DNA of 64,000 bases from Psilocybe azurescens (taxonomy: Eukaryota > Basidiomycota > Agaricomycetes > Agaricales > Agrocybaceae), in contig JAJIRX010000159.1 in assembly GCA_023853785.1 (NCBI GenBank), positions 153,363 through 217,362 on the forward strand, read 5' to 3'. Below are positions 12,111 to 23,550 of the stretch, piece by piece; the stretch's first letter is position 1; each line of letters opens with the position of its first letter. The notes below the pieces were generated by a model. The model was not told the DNA's origin. It made no database searches and saw only the letters and a program-made list of their open reading frames with translations. Made by a program: the position numbers and the translations under genes.

Positions 12111-12540
12111 TGAACTGTGACTCCTAGTACGTACAATTATATTAAATGGTGTAATTTCACAGTAAGAACATTCCTGGATAGAGTCAGCTCTGTCTTTGCT
12201 TCACGAACTATTCAGGTTCTTATTTCATCAAGACTGCTGCCTGCTTAGGGCCATTGTTAGCCCTGCTTGTGACAGCTTCTCGATGGTCTTGTATGGCTGT
12301 AGAAAGAATAACTCAGCCACGAAATCGGTGTATAATTCGAGAAAAATTCTTCTTCTCCTCTCCTACAACGTACACTGCCATTTTATATTTATCTTCCTCT
12401 CCTCACGCAACCTAACCCCCTCGCATACCACCTCCCAATCCCTATCTCTATTTTAAAAATCTCGCCCTCCCTCCACATCCATACTGAAGGGCCCAACAAT
12501 TTGTGCAGCTCTTACTCATGACCGGTGGCTGAGATTAAAT
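12110..12540. other. No recognisable gene
   Basis: Mixed AT-rich and pyrimidine-rich DNA between the tandem duplication and the start of the next duplicated block (about 12545). The open frame at 12196-12456 resembles nothing known to me. Confidence 0.4.
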
Positions 12541-12544
12541 TGCA

Positions 12545-15500
12545 CCTTCGGCTGTCTCTTCTTAGTTTTATTCGGTCCTCGTCCCAGAAGCAGACGTCAA
12601 GCGAGCGGAGTCTGAATTATATCGAGATATGAACAAACAAACAGTGCACTCTTTGTTTCTGCTTCTCGTCTCTGCACTTACTTAACTCTGTATGAATCTC
12701 GTGCATATTTTTAACATCAGCCAATGGTCGCCCGTGTTTCTGTCGCTTATAAGGCTGGGTGGATGAGACGAGACTAGTGTGTGCTACTGCTAGGTCTGAG
12801 AAACACTGATGAGGGAATCATCCACGGTTCGGCCGCCTCTGACGAGTTTCAGCTTCGATGTCGTTCTGAGCAGACCGCAAAGAAGGAAGGGTATGCAGAG
12901 GAAGACATGACAGGGTAGAGCTGGATAGCTTGACCAACACGATAAATGAAATATGTTGTACGTGGAAGAACTTTCGGTGCGTTTTCTTCGTATCTTTAAG
13001 TGTTGTTTAAGCACATATACTGACTTTGCTATGTGTGTAGTCTCGTTTTATGTCTTCTCTACCGGTCTCTATCTCCCCCCCTGTATGAATATTCGGCGCC
13101 AGCTCGCCACTGCCCTTATATACCGTCGGTTACTCCACCAACGGCGGCGACATTGCCTTCTTCGCCTACGTCACCATCCCTTTCATCTACTTTCACATCA
13201 TTCTCTGCCCCCGGCCCCGGATCCGAATCCCCCACCTCCATCTCCACCTCCAACAGCTAGCCCCCGCCATCTCCTCCCCTGTCTCTGCTTCCACCTCCGC
13301 TGCCGGCCCGTCTGGACCCCCCTTTTGGCTATCTCTCGTCAAAAATGTGCAAGTTCAACTTAAACACATGCAGACGAACATCGTATGTTGTACGCAGGAG
13401 AATTTGAAGGTGAATGGGGGAGTATAACGGAACAGGAGGTGATGAGGCAGCACATGCGCCGAGGATGTGGATGGGAACGGCGACGAGGGGTTTGCGTGAG
13501 CTGGAGAGGGTGCCGGAGAGGAGGGACAGAGAGATGAGAATATGCCGGATGGGAAAGAGCGCCACATCTTCATCCACCACCGCGAAGACAACGAAACGAT
13601 TATCCACGACAAATTTGCCGCGCGTGTCGTGTGCGTGTTCACCGAGCAGGATGCTCAAGTGTCCCCCAGGATGGAGCAGCACCAGCAGCAGGTGCACGGT
13701 GGCACCGGTACGGGTGAGAGGGCTGCATGAGCGGCAGCATCTGGGTATTGTGTGGCTGGGAGGCGTTGGAGGGATGGGGACAGGAGGGATGAATGGCGGC
13801 CGTGGCGTCAATGGGCCAGGCGGCGCAGGTGTTAACGGCGCCCAACTGTACCAATCGCAGGCCCAGAAAAACTTCCCTTCTCCACCACCCACCGCCCACT
13901 CCCAAGCGCAAGCGCAGTTCCAGCAGCGCCGCCTGCAGCTCGCCCAAGGCCTCGGCAGTTTGGGCGTTATCGGCCTTCGGTCCCCTGGCAAGACGGGCTT
14001 GACGCTTGATGCGATTCTGAACAGGCTGCAGGGAGAGGTGCAGAAGAGCCGGGAGACAGGGTGGTGTTGGGCGATCTGATGCGGGCGATGGGCGAGGTGG
14101 GGATGTTCTTGTAGGGAGGGTGAGTTTTTTCTTTTCTGTGGGTTTGGATTTTCGGTTTTTGACGTTTGATTTGGATTTGGATTTGCATAAAATGTGCTTC
14201 GAGTCTCGAGTCTTGTTTTTTTTTGCCGCACTGTCTTTCCTTTATCTGTGCTCTGTTTCCATGGGCATATGCTGACAATATTCTTTTTTTTATTCTACTT
14301 TTAGCTTGCGAGTCTTCCATTGTTCTCGACGTATTTCCCGCCTGTACGCGCTCCGCCACCGGGACAGAATGCAGCCGCCGCCGCCCTCTTCACCTTCCAA
14401 TAACCAGCCTGCTGCTGCTACACCCGCCGCTGCCGGAAGTTCGGGAGCGGGACCGCCTACTGCGCCTGTTCTTCCAGCCTCGATTTCGACGGAGGCGGGG
14501 AGGGAAGGATAAGAAGGGAGCAACAGAAGGAGCAGGGACCTCCACGTCGTCCACGCCGCCGCCTGCAGCAACAACTTCGACTTCGTTCGGGGAGGAGCAA
14601 GAACAACCCACATCCGTTGGCGCAATGTCGTCCGCTGCCTCCTCCGCCTCCGCCCCCACCCAACCCACATTCACCACCACCGCAAATGACAGCAACGCCC
14701 TCGCGTTCCTGGTGGTCATAATTCAGGACCGGCAATCGCAGCTGCGTGACACGCAGACGCGGCTCGCTGGCCATTTTGAGAGGGTGCGCCAACTGGAGGG
14801 GCGGTGCTCGAGCACGAGACGATGGGGAGGGAGGTGGGGTTGTTGAAGAGATGATTATGAGGGGTGCGGGGGCGGGCGAGTTGGGTTCTGGACATCATGA
14901 GCGCGAACGTGAATGTGAATGTGAACCACAGCGTGGGCGTGAGCATGAGGAGGGAGAGGTCAATGTGGAGCAAGATAGTGAGGAGGGACAAGAGGAGGAT
15001 GACAATGACGATGATGACGAGGACGATGATGACGACGACGCGAGGAGCATCTCGACGGCCATGCCGCATGAGCTGGAGAGCATGGAGGAGGAGGGGGGAG
15101 GAGGAACAGCTGGCGCGTGCCAAGCACGGGGAGAATGGGCATGTACATCTTGTGGAGGGTGGGCACGTCGAGCGTGGGGTACCTGCGGCGGAGGTGCGTG
15201 GTGCTGTTGACGCGGAGGGTGGGGCGCAGCATGAAGACGGGGACGAGGAAGAGGCTGGTCATGAGAACATGGACGCAGAATCGTAGACGGCGGAAACGGA
15301 TGAAGACACGGAGGAGAGGAGGGAGGACCTGGTTGTCGGGCGACTGGCGACAACTGAGCCATCCATGTTGGGCTTGGGCGATCGGGCGAGGAGTGCGAGT
15401 GTCAGTTCGCCGCTTGCTCAAAGGCGGATGGAGCAGCAGCATGACGATGGGGATGGGGAGGTCGAGCACCACGAGCAGCGCCACGCAGACTCAGACCGCG

Positions 15501-16140
15501 AAGGCGCACGACGCGAAGGAGGCCCAGCACACAAAAGCAACGACGGCGACGGCGAGGACGTGCTCAATCAGGAGGCCATGAAGCTCGCCCTGCAGGTGTC
15601 TGGCACCATCGCGTTGACAGCTATTGGAGCAGCAGCATGTACTCGCGCAGGGTACGGTTCGGGGTTAGAGCGTAAGCTCCTTTATGTCACATGTCTGTCA
15701 TGTAACAGGTACCTTTGAGTACTACCCATACCTCCGTATCATCTATTGCTCTTCAAAAACTAAGATTGTTCTGCCTCGTCATACTAGGTCTTTATGTTCA
15801 AGGATGTACACAGTCTCGTGCTAATAGTCCCATCATAGCTTGTTATTTGTTGATCGGTTTTGTATTCCAACTCGTAGTGATCATGGGTGCCCGTTTCTCG
15901 AGATATCTCGTTCAAATCTGTGATCAGGGCTAACTGACTTGAATATCTGATTCTTTTACTGTAATCTGCGTGTCGATCTGCCTACTAACAACATGAGCAA
16001 CGTCTTTATATCATCATTATTCTGTGCTCATAGAACTTCTGTTTAAATTGTTCAGTAAAGCAAAAACTTGCCGTCGTTAACAGATACTATTGCTAAACTT
16101 CATGACAGCTTGTTTGTAATAGAAAGACCTGAGGTTACTT
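12545..16140. repeat. Dispersed segmental duplication, copy 1 (pairs with 36805-40230)
   Basis: The two blocks are collinear across promoter-like DNA, a whole decayed gene and about 430 bp of 3' flank. The shared 3' flank begins with GAGTACTACCCATACCTCCG at 15717 and 39818. The match ends at GACCTGAGGT (about 16130 and 40230). By eye the 3' flank is more alike than the coding part, where GC-rich tracts have many indels. The blocks are in the same orientation, about 24 kb apart. Confidence 0.85.
12818..15716 (+). pseudogene. Conserved low-complexity/coiled-coil protein, copy 1 (decayed)
   Basis: These are remains of a large, acidic, Gly/Pro/Ser-rich protein that I recognise as conserved in Agaricomycetes but cannot name. 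Pieces in order: the SFSFDVVL start region, whose ATG has become ACG; HREDNETIIHDKFAA (about 13580-13620); SSRCTVAPVRVRGLHE; SQAQKNFPSPPPTAHSQAQ; the helical motif GLTLDAILNRLQGEVQKSRE (about 13995-14050); an intron; a Ser/Thr/Ala linker; SQLRDTQTRLAGHFERVRQL; an Asp/Glu run with DARSISTAMPHELES (about 15040-15085); and ALQVSGTIALT near the end. Each piece lies in a different frame from the next, so several indels separate them. Copy 2 ends LERKLL-stop; here the stop codon is TAT and the frame runs on. Not expected to make a full protein. Confidence 0.6.
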
Positions 16141-16260
16141 GTAGAAAATATTCATCTAAGTACTATTGAATTTATATCACCCCATGCGCGAACTCGGGGT
16201 CTACCGTGACCTCGGTAATTTTGCTAACGTGCACCGCAATTCCCGTTAGATGCGGCTAGA
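15717..16260. other. 3' flank shared between duplication copies; no gene
   Basis: 15717-16140 closely matches 39818-40230 and carries no convincing open frame. From 16140 to 16260 the sequence is unique and non-coding, up to the 3' end of the DUF6534 gene. Confidence 0.6.
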
Positions 16261-16267
16261 AGATGAC

Positions 16268-17640
16268 TCAGTAATTGCTCTTCCCGATGACTGTAACATT
16301 TTTTCTAACCCTATTCTTGTGCAGGGAAGCAGGGGATCCTTTGGGGAGTGTAGTGGTTACTTCTAGAGATTTTTTTTTGCGAAGGTTTGCCCTCCCATTT
16401 AGTCTACGGCCCCATCCACGATTAGTACATAGTCCTGCAGAGAGTATTCCACCTACGATGCAAGTAAAGAGTTTGAAAATACTGAGATGCAGCATGAAGG
16501 TTGGGACAGCCATAATAATTTCGAGAGACCTACTGCGTGCCAGGAGCATGAAGATTCCTAGCCAGATAACTGATAGCTGGAGGTGAGCGTTCACTACCCA
16601 TCAGACAGTGAGTTCTCATGCTCACAGCTCTTGGGCATTGTTAGGAACTAGTTTGTTATTCATTTAGAACATGCGTATACAATGCGGTCCAGCATAACTT
16701 ACACAAATTAGCAGGAGCAGTCCAGCCAAACTGGTTACTAGTCCTGTTTCTACGATGTGTTTTGAGAGTTTCAAACGAAGAAAGGTCGTAGGACGACTTA
16801 CGAATTGTCCACGCAGTGATCTTGTCAATAAGAAATAAAGTTCTTGCGAGATTCGTGAATATGCCAATTCTTGCCGTAGATCTATGGGGAGCTGACCTTC
16901 TGTGAGTCATCTGAAGTCCGATAACCCTAAGGTGATAGGATAAAAGTACGGCCACGAATAAATCCACTGACGATCCTATAGCCAATGTACTGGCACATAG
17001 CCACTTCCAACGGGTTTCAAACCGATGTAAGGAGGTCCTCGTAGCTTCTACCGTGAGCAAAACCGTCATTATGAGTCGCAGTGCTGTAAGAAACCAGCAA
17101 AAATCGGTATTATGAGTTTCCGGCTTATCATTCGGACGCGTTCGACGTAGAAAGACTGTGAAGAGGTGAGACATTTAGTAACCACAGAGCTTAGTAATCA
17201 TACCTGAACAATTGCTGCAATCACTCCGCTCAGGAGAATTGATGCATCGAAGGACCTTGGAAGAACAAACAAAAATGATGGGTTGCCATATCCAACAACC
17301 GCGACGACATAACATGAATGGCAGATACACAAGCAGTGTGCAAGCTCACAGATCCTAAGTAGATGATTTTTGAGCAAGTTATTCAGTTCATGACATAGAA
17401 TATGCATAATAGGTACCAGACAGTCATGACCTGCGTAAAGACTGTGAATAACAGCAAAATAGCATATCGATGTATACACACCATAATCTTCAAAGATGCT
17501 CTGTCGGTTTGGAAATGGGCATAGTATAGATAAGTCTGAACGGTGCCAACTCCGAAGAGGCAACATGATATGAGAAACCCTATCAATAGGGCTCCTATAG
17601 TGCTCTGTAGGTTGGGTGTGGGGACCGCAGAAGATGCCAT
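16268..17640 (-). pseudogene. DUF6534-family multi-pass membrane protein, minus-strand copy (one frameshift)
   Basis: A fungal integral membrane protein of unknown function. Exon 1 (17640-17482) starts MASSAVPTPNLQSTIGALL and shows LFGVGTVQTYLYYAHF, the family's first helices. A 14-base micro-exon (17430-17417) gives VMTVW. Exon 3 (17354-17204, 151 bases) gives ICELAHCLCICHSCYVV and LSGVIAAIVQ. The next exon begins FYVERVRMISRKLIIP and later shows RWKWLCASTLAIGS. After another intron comes ETGLVTSLAGLLLL, then the tail. The only clear lesion is one missing base at the A-run 17099-17103, between KLIIPIF and the WFLTALRLIM segment of the next frame. Family logic wants CWFL there. This could be a true frameshift or a homopolymer error. 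The 3' exon boundaries are uncertain. It is divergent from, and paralogous to, 18225-19383. Confidence 0.7.
17417..17430 (-). other. 14-nt micro-exon of the DUF6534 gene
   Basis: GTCATGACTGTCTG sits between an acceptor TACGCAG and a donor GTACCT. It supplies VMTVW and restores the phase to ICELAHCLC. The paralogue at 18225 has a micro-exon of exactly the same length and phase (18427-18440). Confidence 0.7.
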
Positions 17641-18224
17641 TGGCCACGACTATCGCAAGGGCAGAGTCAGGTATGTTGCCTTACTTATATAAAACCCGGT
17701 GATCTCTCAATGCTCGATACTTGATGGTAAATTTGATGGAACGGTCACGCCATTTACAAATTTATCAACGAGGGAGTATCTTTGGGATTAAATCATGCGT
17801 GCTATGAATAGTACATACACGTAACTTCATCGTCAAGTATGATGATTTTTTTCTCAATCTAAGACATAAAGGATGCTCTAGGCTCCTTTTGGTTCAAAAT
17901 CAAGATTGGGAAATAGAAATATCTGTCTTGATTCCATGATATCCCTGTGTGATATGGCCGAACATAGCACTTGAAACGGGAGCCATCTACACGGCGAAAG
18001 TTGTATTGAGTACCCCTTCCATTTTTGCTCATCCATCGCAGAGCTACGATCAGAACCTTGATACATTGCAGAGTCATTGACCTAATAACAACCCATGCAA
18101 ATATAAAAATTATCATTGACAATTTTGGAATTCCCACCGCACTAAAGTAATTTGGTGCGATTCACAATTTATACTCTTACATTTGAAGAGTTACGGGCGA
18201 ACATCTCTCCCCTTGGCCTTATTC
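17641..18224. promoter_or_regulatory. Shared intergenic region of two divergent DUF6534 genes
   Basis: This 584-base gap separates the two start codons and should hold both promoters. An open frame at 17859-18137 (minus) resembles no family and is probably chance. No clear TATA box was found next to either ATG. Confidence 0.45.
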
Positions 18225-19383
18225 ATGGAGCCGATTATATTCGACGTTCGTAACACCCTTGGCTACCTGTTAATTGGTACTGCTGTCTCTTGCTGTCTCT
18301 TTGGAGTCATTGTTGTTCAGACGTACATATACTACACTCGATTTCCTAATGATAAAGCATATTTGAAGCTTATGGTACATTGGCTCTTCAATTTTTTCTT
18401 TAAGAGCACTCATGGTTGTTGGATAGGTTTTTGCAGTATGGTAAGTATCCGAAGGGACACTCCTTTCTGTGGTCCACTTTCAGACATTAAGGAATGAACT
18501 TGACATGCCCTCTCTTTAGGTCATTCGAACTTGGACATTGTCTATGCGTCTGCCATGCCCTATATATCATGCTAGTTAACGGCTATGGAAATCCGAATGA
18601 TATCCTCAAACCTCCCAAATCACTAGATGTAGCACTTTCATTCAGTGGAGTGATTGGCCCTATTGTTCAGGTACTACTTATTCATTCGAAGCCTGCATTT
18701 AGTGTTAAAACCCCAAATATTTGGCAGATATTTTTTGCAGAACGCGTGCGTATAGTCAGTGGAAAGCTCTATATTCCGGTCATATGCTGGATTTCCTCTT
18801 CTATTCGCGGTGTTATGACATTTGTCGTTATGGCCGAGGCGCTGAACGCGACGACATTGCCTCAAATTCAAACTAAATGGAAATGGCTTGTGATCACTGT
18901 ATTGGCCATTGGGTTGGTAATCGACATAATCATTGCTGTTTCACTGTCTTATTATCTCAAAGCACATGGGAAAAGGTGTGTTAGTTTCATTGCCATTTCC
19001 TTCTCATTTCTCTCAGTGATCTGTCAAGCACTTCCTCGACTATCGATAAAGTGATTGCTTGGACAATCCGTAAGTCAAGCATACATAGGGATTGTGAAAT
19101 ACACCAACTAATCCAACATGTCTAATAGAGACAGGATTTCTCACGAGTCTGAATGAATTGGCCATACTCGTATCGGTTTGTTATCCCTCGGGCTTTAATA
19201 TGGAAAATATTGCTTACTTCAAGAGCAGTTTTTAGTTATTCCACATACTTGTGAGTGCATTGAATCAATGCTGCATCACAAGACAACGAGTTACTTACGA
19301 CATCACCAGTTGTGTGGCTGGCCTTCACGGCATGTCTGGCAAGGAGTAGGTCGTATGATTTCTTACTACCTAAGCCAGACTAA
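18225..19383 (+). CDS. DUF6534-family multi-pass membrane protein
   Basis: Predicted exons: 18225-18374, 18427-18440 (14-base micro-exon), 18520-18670, 18728-18975, 19017-19069, 19129-19175, 19229-19250 and 19310-19383, joined by GT-AG introns into an unbroken frame of 252 residues. Family landmarks: GYLLIGTAVSCCLFGVIVVQ, QTYIYYTRFPND, VFAVWSFELGHCLCVCHALY (made only when the micro-exon is included), NPNDILKPPKSLDV, AFF-like FFAERVRIVSGKLYIP, TKWKWLVITVLAIGLVID, KVIAWTIQTGFLTSLNEL and PHTFVWLAFTACLA. The family normally has a longer cytoplasmic tail after the LAR motif. Here the frame stops soon after, so the C-terminus may be truncated or another exon was missed (19384-19578 is open). Function is unknown; plasma- or endo-membrane location is inferred. 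Start chosen as the ATG directly before the first helix. Confidence 0.7.
18427..18440 (+). other. 14-nt micro-exon of the DUF6534 gene
   Basis: GTTTTTGCAGTATG lies between acceptor TTGGATAG and donor GTAAGT. It adds VFAVW and sets the phase for SFELGHC. Choosing the later AG inside it (TTGCAG) would give a 4-base exon and break the frame. Confidence 0.7.
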
Positions 19384-19790
19384 ATGGTGATAATACTCAG
19401 TGTTCTCTTGCTCTTTGCTTTCATCGTAAGCATAATTGACATCATTCATTGCCGTCCCTCTTTTTCTCAAAGTAATTACAAAACAGCCTCAACGGTCGAA
19501 CGGTCCATAAGCAAAGAATGCCGACAAGGGCTCCACAGGTTCAAAGGCACGCATCAAGAATGCTTATGCTTGAAGTAAATTACACCTGCCTTATTCAGCG
19601 ACACAGAATTTCTGATTAAACTTGCAGAATTTATCTTTAGAAAGCTCTCTGCATGATAATAACAAGTTGGAAGGGATGGTCGCAGGTAGTGTCTAATACA
19701 ATTAATGTCCTGTTTATCGGTACTTTTATTGGAGCATCAGTGTGTTGACTGATATACCTGAACCTATGTGCACTGATTGCAAGTAATTAT

Positions 19791-19814
19791 CTCTCTCTCT
19801 CTCTCTCTCTCTCT
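19791..19814. repeat. (CT)12 microsatellite
   Basis: Twelve uninterrupted CT units. 19580-19925 otherwise shows no gene. Confidence 0.95.
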
Positions 19815-19925
19815 ACATATCCAAAGCAACATGGGTTCCGAATTTGATGAGGACAACTTTGAAATTTGTCTTGAGATAGCTATAGAATCGGTTCATCCAC
19901 TAAGAATCTCTTGCGGTGCTCTCGC

Positions 19926-21127
19926 AGAGGGCCAGATCATATCATAATGGGAATCATGACATCGCTCAACACGTGGATTCAATTAATAAATTTGCTTTTA
20001 CGCATACGAATACCAGTATGAGATACTTTGTTTCCTAAATTAGCGCCTGTTGGTCCTGATAAGATCGAATCAAAACGGGGATCCTGGCACCGCTCAACAC
20101 GTGGATTCAATTAATTTATTTATGTCTGCAAGCTCAACGCATACGAATACCAGGGCGAGATACTTGTTTTTCTAAATCAGCTTCTGTCAGTCCGGATTGA
20201 AGTCATTTGAAAGTAATAGAAGCGGCACTGGTTTCCGACAAACACATGATGGCACAATCAAGGGTACTAGTTGAGAAAGGAAGGAGAGATAGTACCAGTA
20301 CAAATCGGCAACTCGGGACGGTGGTCCGAGCTCAACTCTATTTCCAGAAGGCTGACTACTGGAATAGTCCGAGGTTCTTACGCTCAGTCGTGGAACCTTG
20401 CATCCGACAATAGCATTGAATGTACACAGAAGTTGGAGGTGGAGCCTGAGGCTTAAAAATAGGTGTGTATTTACCATAATTATAGACGATTATGATTTCG
20501 ATTGCTGGGAGATTATCAACACGATTATGAGATAGGGATCAGTCAAATTTTACGGAAAAAATGATAGAAATTTTAGGAAATCGTCCGGTAATCGTCTGAG
20601 CAATAATCGTAATCGCTGCAAGAATCTCCTGGGCCCGACGCGATTTGTGCACGATTATACGATTCTCGACTTTCTCAAGATTCTCAGAGCGTTCATAATC
20701 GAATTCAGAATTGCTTTCAGAATTGTCCCGTAATCGTCTACTCTGATCGTCCTTATTCAGGGTTGTGCCATCATGTGTTTCTCGGAAATCAGCATCGCTT
20801 CTATTGCTTTCAGATGACCTCAATCTGGACTGGCATTTAGAAAACAAAGTATCTCACACTGATATTTATATGCATTGAGCTTGCAGACATAAATTAATTA
20901 ATTGAATCCACGTGTTGAGCGGTGCCAGGATCCCCGTTTTGATTTGATCTTATCAGGACCAATTTCAAATTTATCCCGTTCAGGTCGAGACCAACAGGCG
21001 CTAATTTAGGAAACAAGGTATCTCATACTAATATTCGTATGCATTGAGCTTGCAAAAGCAAATTTATTAATTGAATCCACGTGTTGAGCGGTGCCATGAT
21101 CCCCATTTTGATTTGATCTGGTGAGGT
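19926..21127. mobile_element. Foldback-type element with doubled inverted repeats
   Basis: Each arm is two diverged direct units of about 130 bp: L1 19926-20055 and L2 20056-20190 on the left, R1 20836-20962 and R2 20991-21127 on the right, reversed. All four share CTCAACACGTGGATTCAATT, or its complement, and a GATACTTTG/ACAAAGTATC block. L1 pairs best with R2 (both have CATTATGGG/CCCATTTTG and the GCGCC block), and L2 with R1 (both have GGGGATCC and GTCTGCA). The repeats are therefore nested as outer and inner pairs. The outermost bases are CCAGATCATATC and CCAGATCAAATC. The 0.65-kb centre is rich in CGATTA/TAATCG motifs and has no transposase. I did not find a target duplication. Confidence 0.75.
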
Positions 21128-21384
21128 TGCAGTAGTCTCGAATACGTGCGCATGTGAGGAGAAGGTCCTATATTTGTATCGCAGCTTTGCGGATCATTTA
21201 ATCAACTTTGCTGTGCCAGAGAAACATCAGTACTACAAAAATCTGTATGGAAAATGCTTTATGACTGCCGTGGGTGCAGAATGCAGACGTCTCGCGAAAT
21301 GTACCAGTCCCACATCAGACTGTTTAGGAGTTCTATTATTGGACTTGAAATGAATCTCACCGAATCAGCGAACGACTTCTCTGG

Positions 21385-21395
21385 ACTTATATATA
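21385..21395 (+). promoter_or_regulatory. TATA-like box of the transporter gene
   Basis: TTATATATAC lies about 90 bases before the ATG at 21479, the usual place for a fungal core promoter. Confidence 0.45.
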
Positions 21396-21478
21396 CAAGT
21401 GTATGCAGTTAGTGGTAGCACTCGCTCATTTTCACCCTCACTACTGAAAAACGAGCCACTCATAACTAGCGCATCTTA

Positions 21479-23550
21479 ATGACAAACAACGATATTATTC
21501 CCAGCAAAGATGATTTCGACTCTCGACAAGCACTCGCAGGCTCCATTGAGACTCACGACGACCTCAATGTGCAAGACGGAGGAGTGAAAGCATGGACAAC
21601 TATTCTCGGGGCGTAAGTAGAATCCTGTCAGACCTATCGGTAGTTTCAATTAATGTTGAAATTTAGCTGGCTTATCCTTTTTCAACCTTTGGGTATATTT
21701 CGATGCTCAGAACGTGTATATAAATACTAACGCTGGAGTTTCAGTTACCTCTATTCGTTCGGAGTCTATCAGGGTGAGTAGAACTCTCAAGCGTGATGCC
21801 TTGTTACACTGAAACACGAAATCGGAGCTCAGATTTCTATACGAGAATATTCCTCTCCGACCATAGTGCCAGCAAAATTGCGTACGTCTTCGTTGACGCT
21901 GCTCGATGCATTATTAACATTTTATATCTCTCAGCTGGATAGGGAGTTTTCAACTAATGATGCCGTTTGCATTTGGAGTTGTCTCTGGAAAACTCTTCGA
22001 TGCCGGATACTTCTATGCTCTGGAAATCATTGGCTCGGTGCTTTTTACTGTCTCGTAAGCTTGTGAATTGTTTTGGGTTCAGGAGAATTTTTGACATCAC
22101 TGTCTCTTCAGATTATTTACGCTTTCCCTAGCAAAACCGCAGCATTATGCGCAAGTTTTCCTTAGCCAGGGAGTAGGAATGGGTATAGGACTGGGGCTTA
22201 CTTTTGTTCCGACTGTCAGCTTGACAGTACATCATTTCCGGCGCCGAAAGGTGCTCGCAACAGGGATCGTTATGAGCGGCAGCTCTCTCGGGGCCGTCAT
22301 ATTTCCCATAAGTGAGGCCATTTTATCTGTGACTATTATTGCATATTCTCACTTCCACATCCAGTGATTAAGTAAGTAGTTTCCGTATGTCCGCGGTAGG
22401 AAAAAAGTAACAAATCCATCCCTTGATTTAGCAATCTGATTGGGTCGATCGGGTTTCCTCAAGCCGTCCGCGCCAGCGCCTACATCGTACTCAGTATGCT
22501 GGTGGTAGGCAATTGCTTAATGAGGTCGGCCTACAGGAAGACGACCGACAATGGTCCACAACTAAACATCCTAAGCTTCTTCACCGATCTTCCGTATATA
22601 ATTTTAACGTTTGGGTATGTGGCTTTTCACCTGTTATAGTCCTCTATATTGACCACAGCGAGTACACAGAGGCCTAATCGCAATGTTTGGATTTTATCTC
22701 CCTCGTAAGTGTTCGTGGTATTTTCCGAGATTGTACGAATGCTTTGAAACATTGATTTCAAAGTGATTTACCTGCAGCTCTACGCTGCGACTCATGGAAT
22801 CAATACCACTCTTGCATTTTATTCGGTAAGTTCGGTAATCAACTCGTTTAGATTCTCTGACAACAACTGCGACACCTTAGCTTGCTATTCTTAATGCTGC
22901 GAGTACCTTTGGACGCTTATTAGGAAACTATCTTGCACAAGTTTATGGACCCATCAATGTACTTGTTCTGTGCACGGTAATAACGTCCGCAAGTATATTC
23001 TCTGTGTTTGGAGTGTGAGTTCTTGAGTGTATAGTGACTATCGATGTTAAAGACTTACAGTTCCATTCTCATGTAGTCATGATTCTACCTCGCTTGTGGC
23101 AATCAGCGTTTTCTATGGCCTGTTTGCGGGCGCCTGTAGGTCATGATCTGTTGCAATTGTCAAATAAAATTAATATCAGGCTAGGGTTATCTATATCTGT
23201 TGCGAGCCTTGCGACTCTTGCTCGTCATCCAAACGAAGTAGGGTACGTCATTGTGACAACTCGCTGTGTCCGGTGTTTCATTATGAAAACAGAGCGCGAA
23301 CTGGCCTTGCCCTGGCCCTTAGTAGCTTCGGGTCCTTAGGGGCAGCTCCAGTTCAAGGGGCATTACTTGGACCCGAATTTGACTGGAATAAACCTATAAT
23401 TTTCTCCGGGGTACGCTGTCCTTTCGATAAATATTGTGCCAAGCCTTCGTATAACATATTATCATATAGATACTGATGATGGCAGCCGCAGTCTGTACCG
23501 GGATAACAAAAGCATTACTTGTACGTGAACGAGGAACACAAAGAGTATGA
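21479..23550 (+). CDS. MCT-like (monocarboxylate porter family) MFS transporter
   Basis: A plasma-membrane carrier of the fungal monocarboxylate-transporter-like MFS group; the substrate cannot be predicted. Exon 1 (21479-21612) gives a hydrophilic N-terminus ending DGGVKAWTTILGA, the family's entry motif into helix 1. Later exons give YLYSFGVYQ, SASKIAWIGSFQLMMPFAFG, VSGKLFDAGYFYALEIIGS, FLSQGVGMGIGLGLTFVPT, FRRRKVLATGIVMSGSSLGA, FPIMINNLIGSIGFPQAVRA, FTDLPYIILTFGY, LIYLQLYAATHGINTTLAFY, LAILNAASTFGRLLGNYLA, ASLATLARHPNEVG, LSSFGSLGAAPVQGALLGPE and a short tail ending GTQRV-stop (23548-23550). About a dozen short GT-AG introns are needed, including a 7-base micro-exon. With them I find no frameshift or stop, so this is one of the few intact genes here. 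Two donors (near 22619 and 23139) are less usual, so those junctions are less certain. Confidence 0.85.
22365..22371 (+). other. 7-nt micro-exon of the transporter gene
   Basis: TGATTAA between acceptor ATCCAG and donor GTAAGT. Spliced after CCCATAA and before CAATCTG it yields PIMINNLIG, matching the family's FPIM-L-N segment. Skipping it would drop two residues and shift the frame. Confidence 0.7.

Noticed and set aside
13329..15718. Many open frames of 100-300 codons on both strands (also 37256-39787) as separate genes
   Set aside because: Overlapping shadows produced by GC-rich low-complexity DNA. Only the motif-bearing plus-strand frames of one broken gene are supported.
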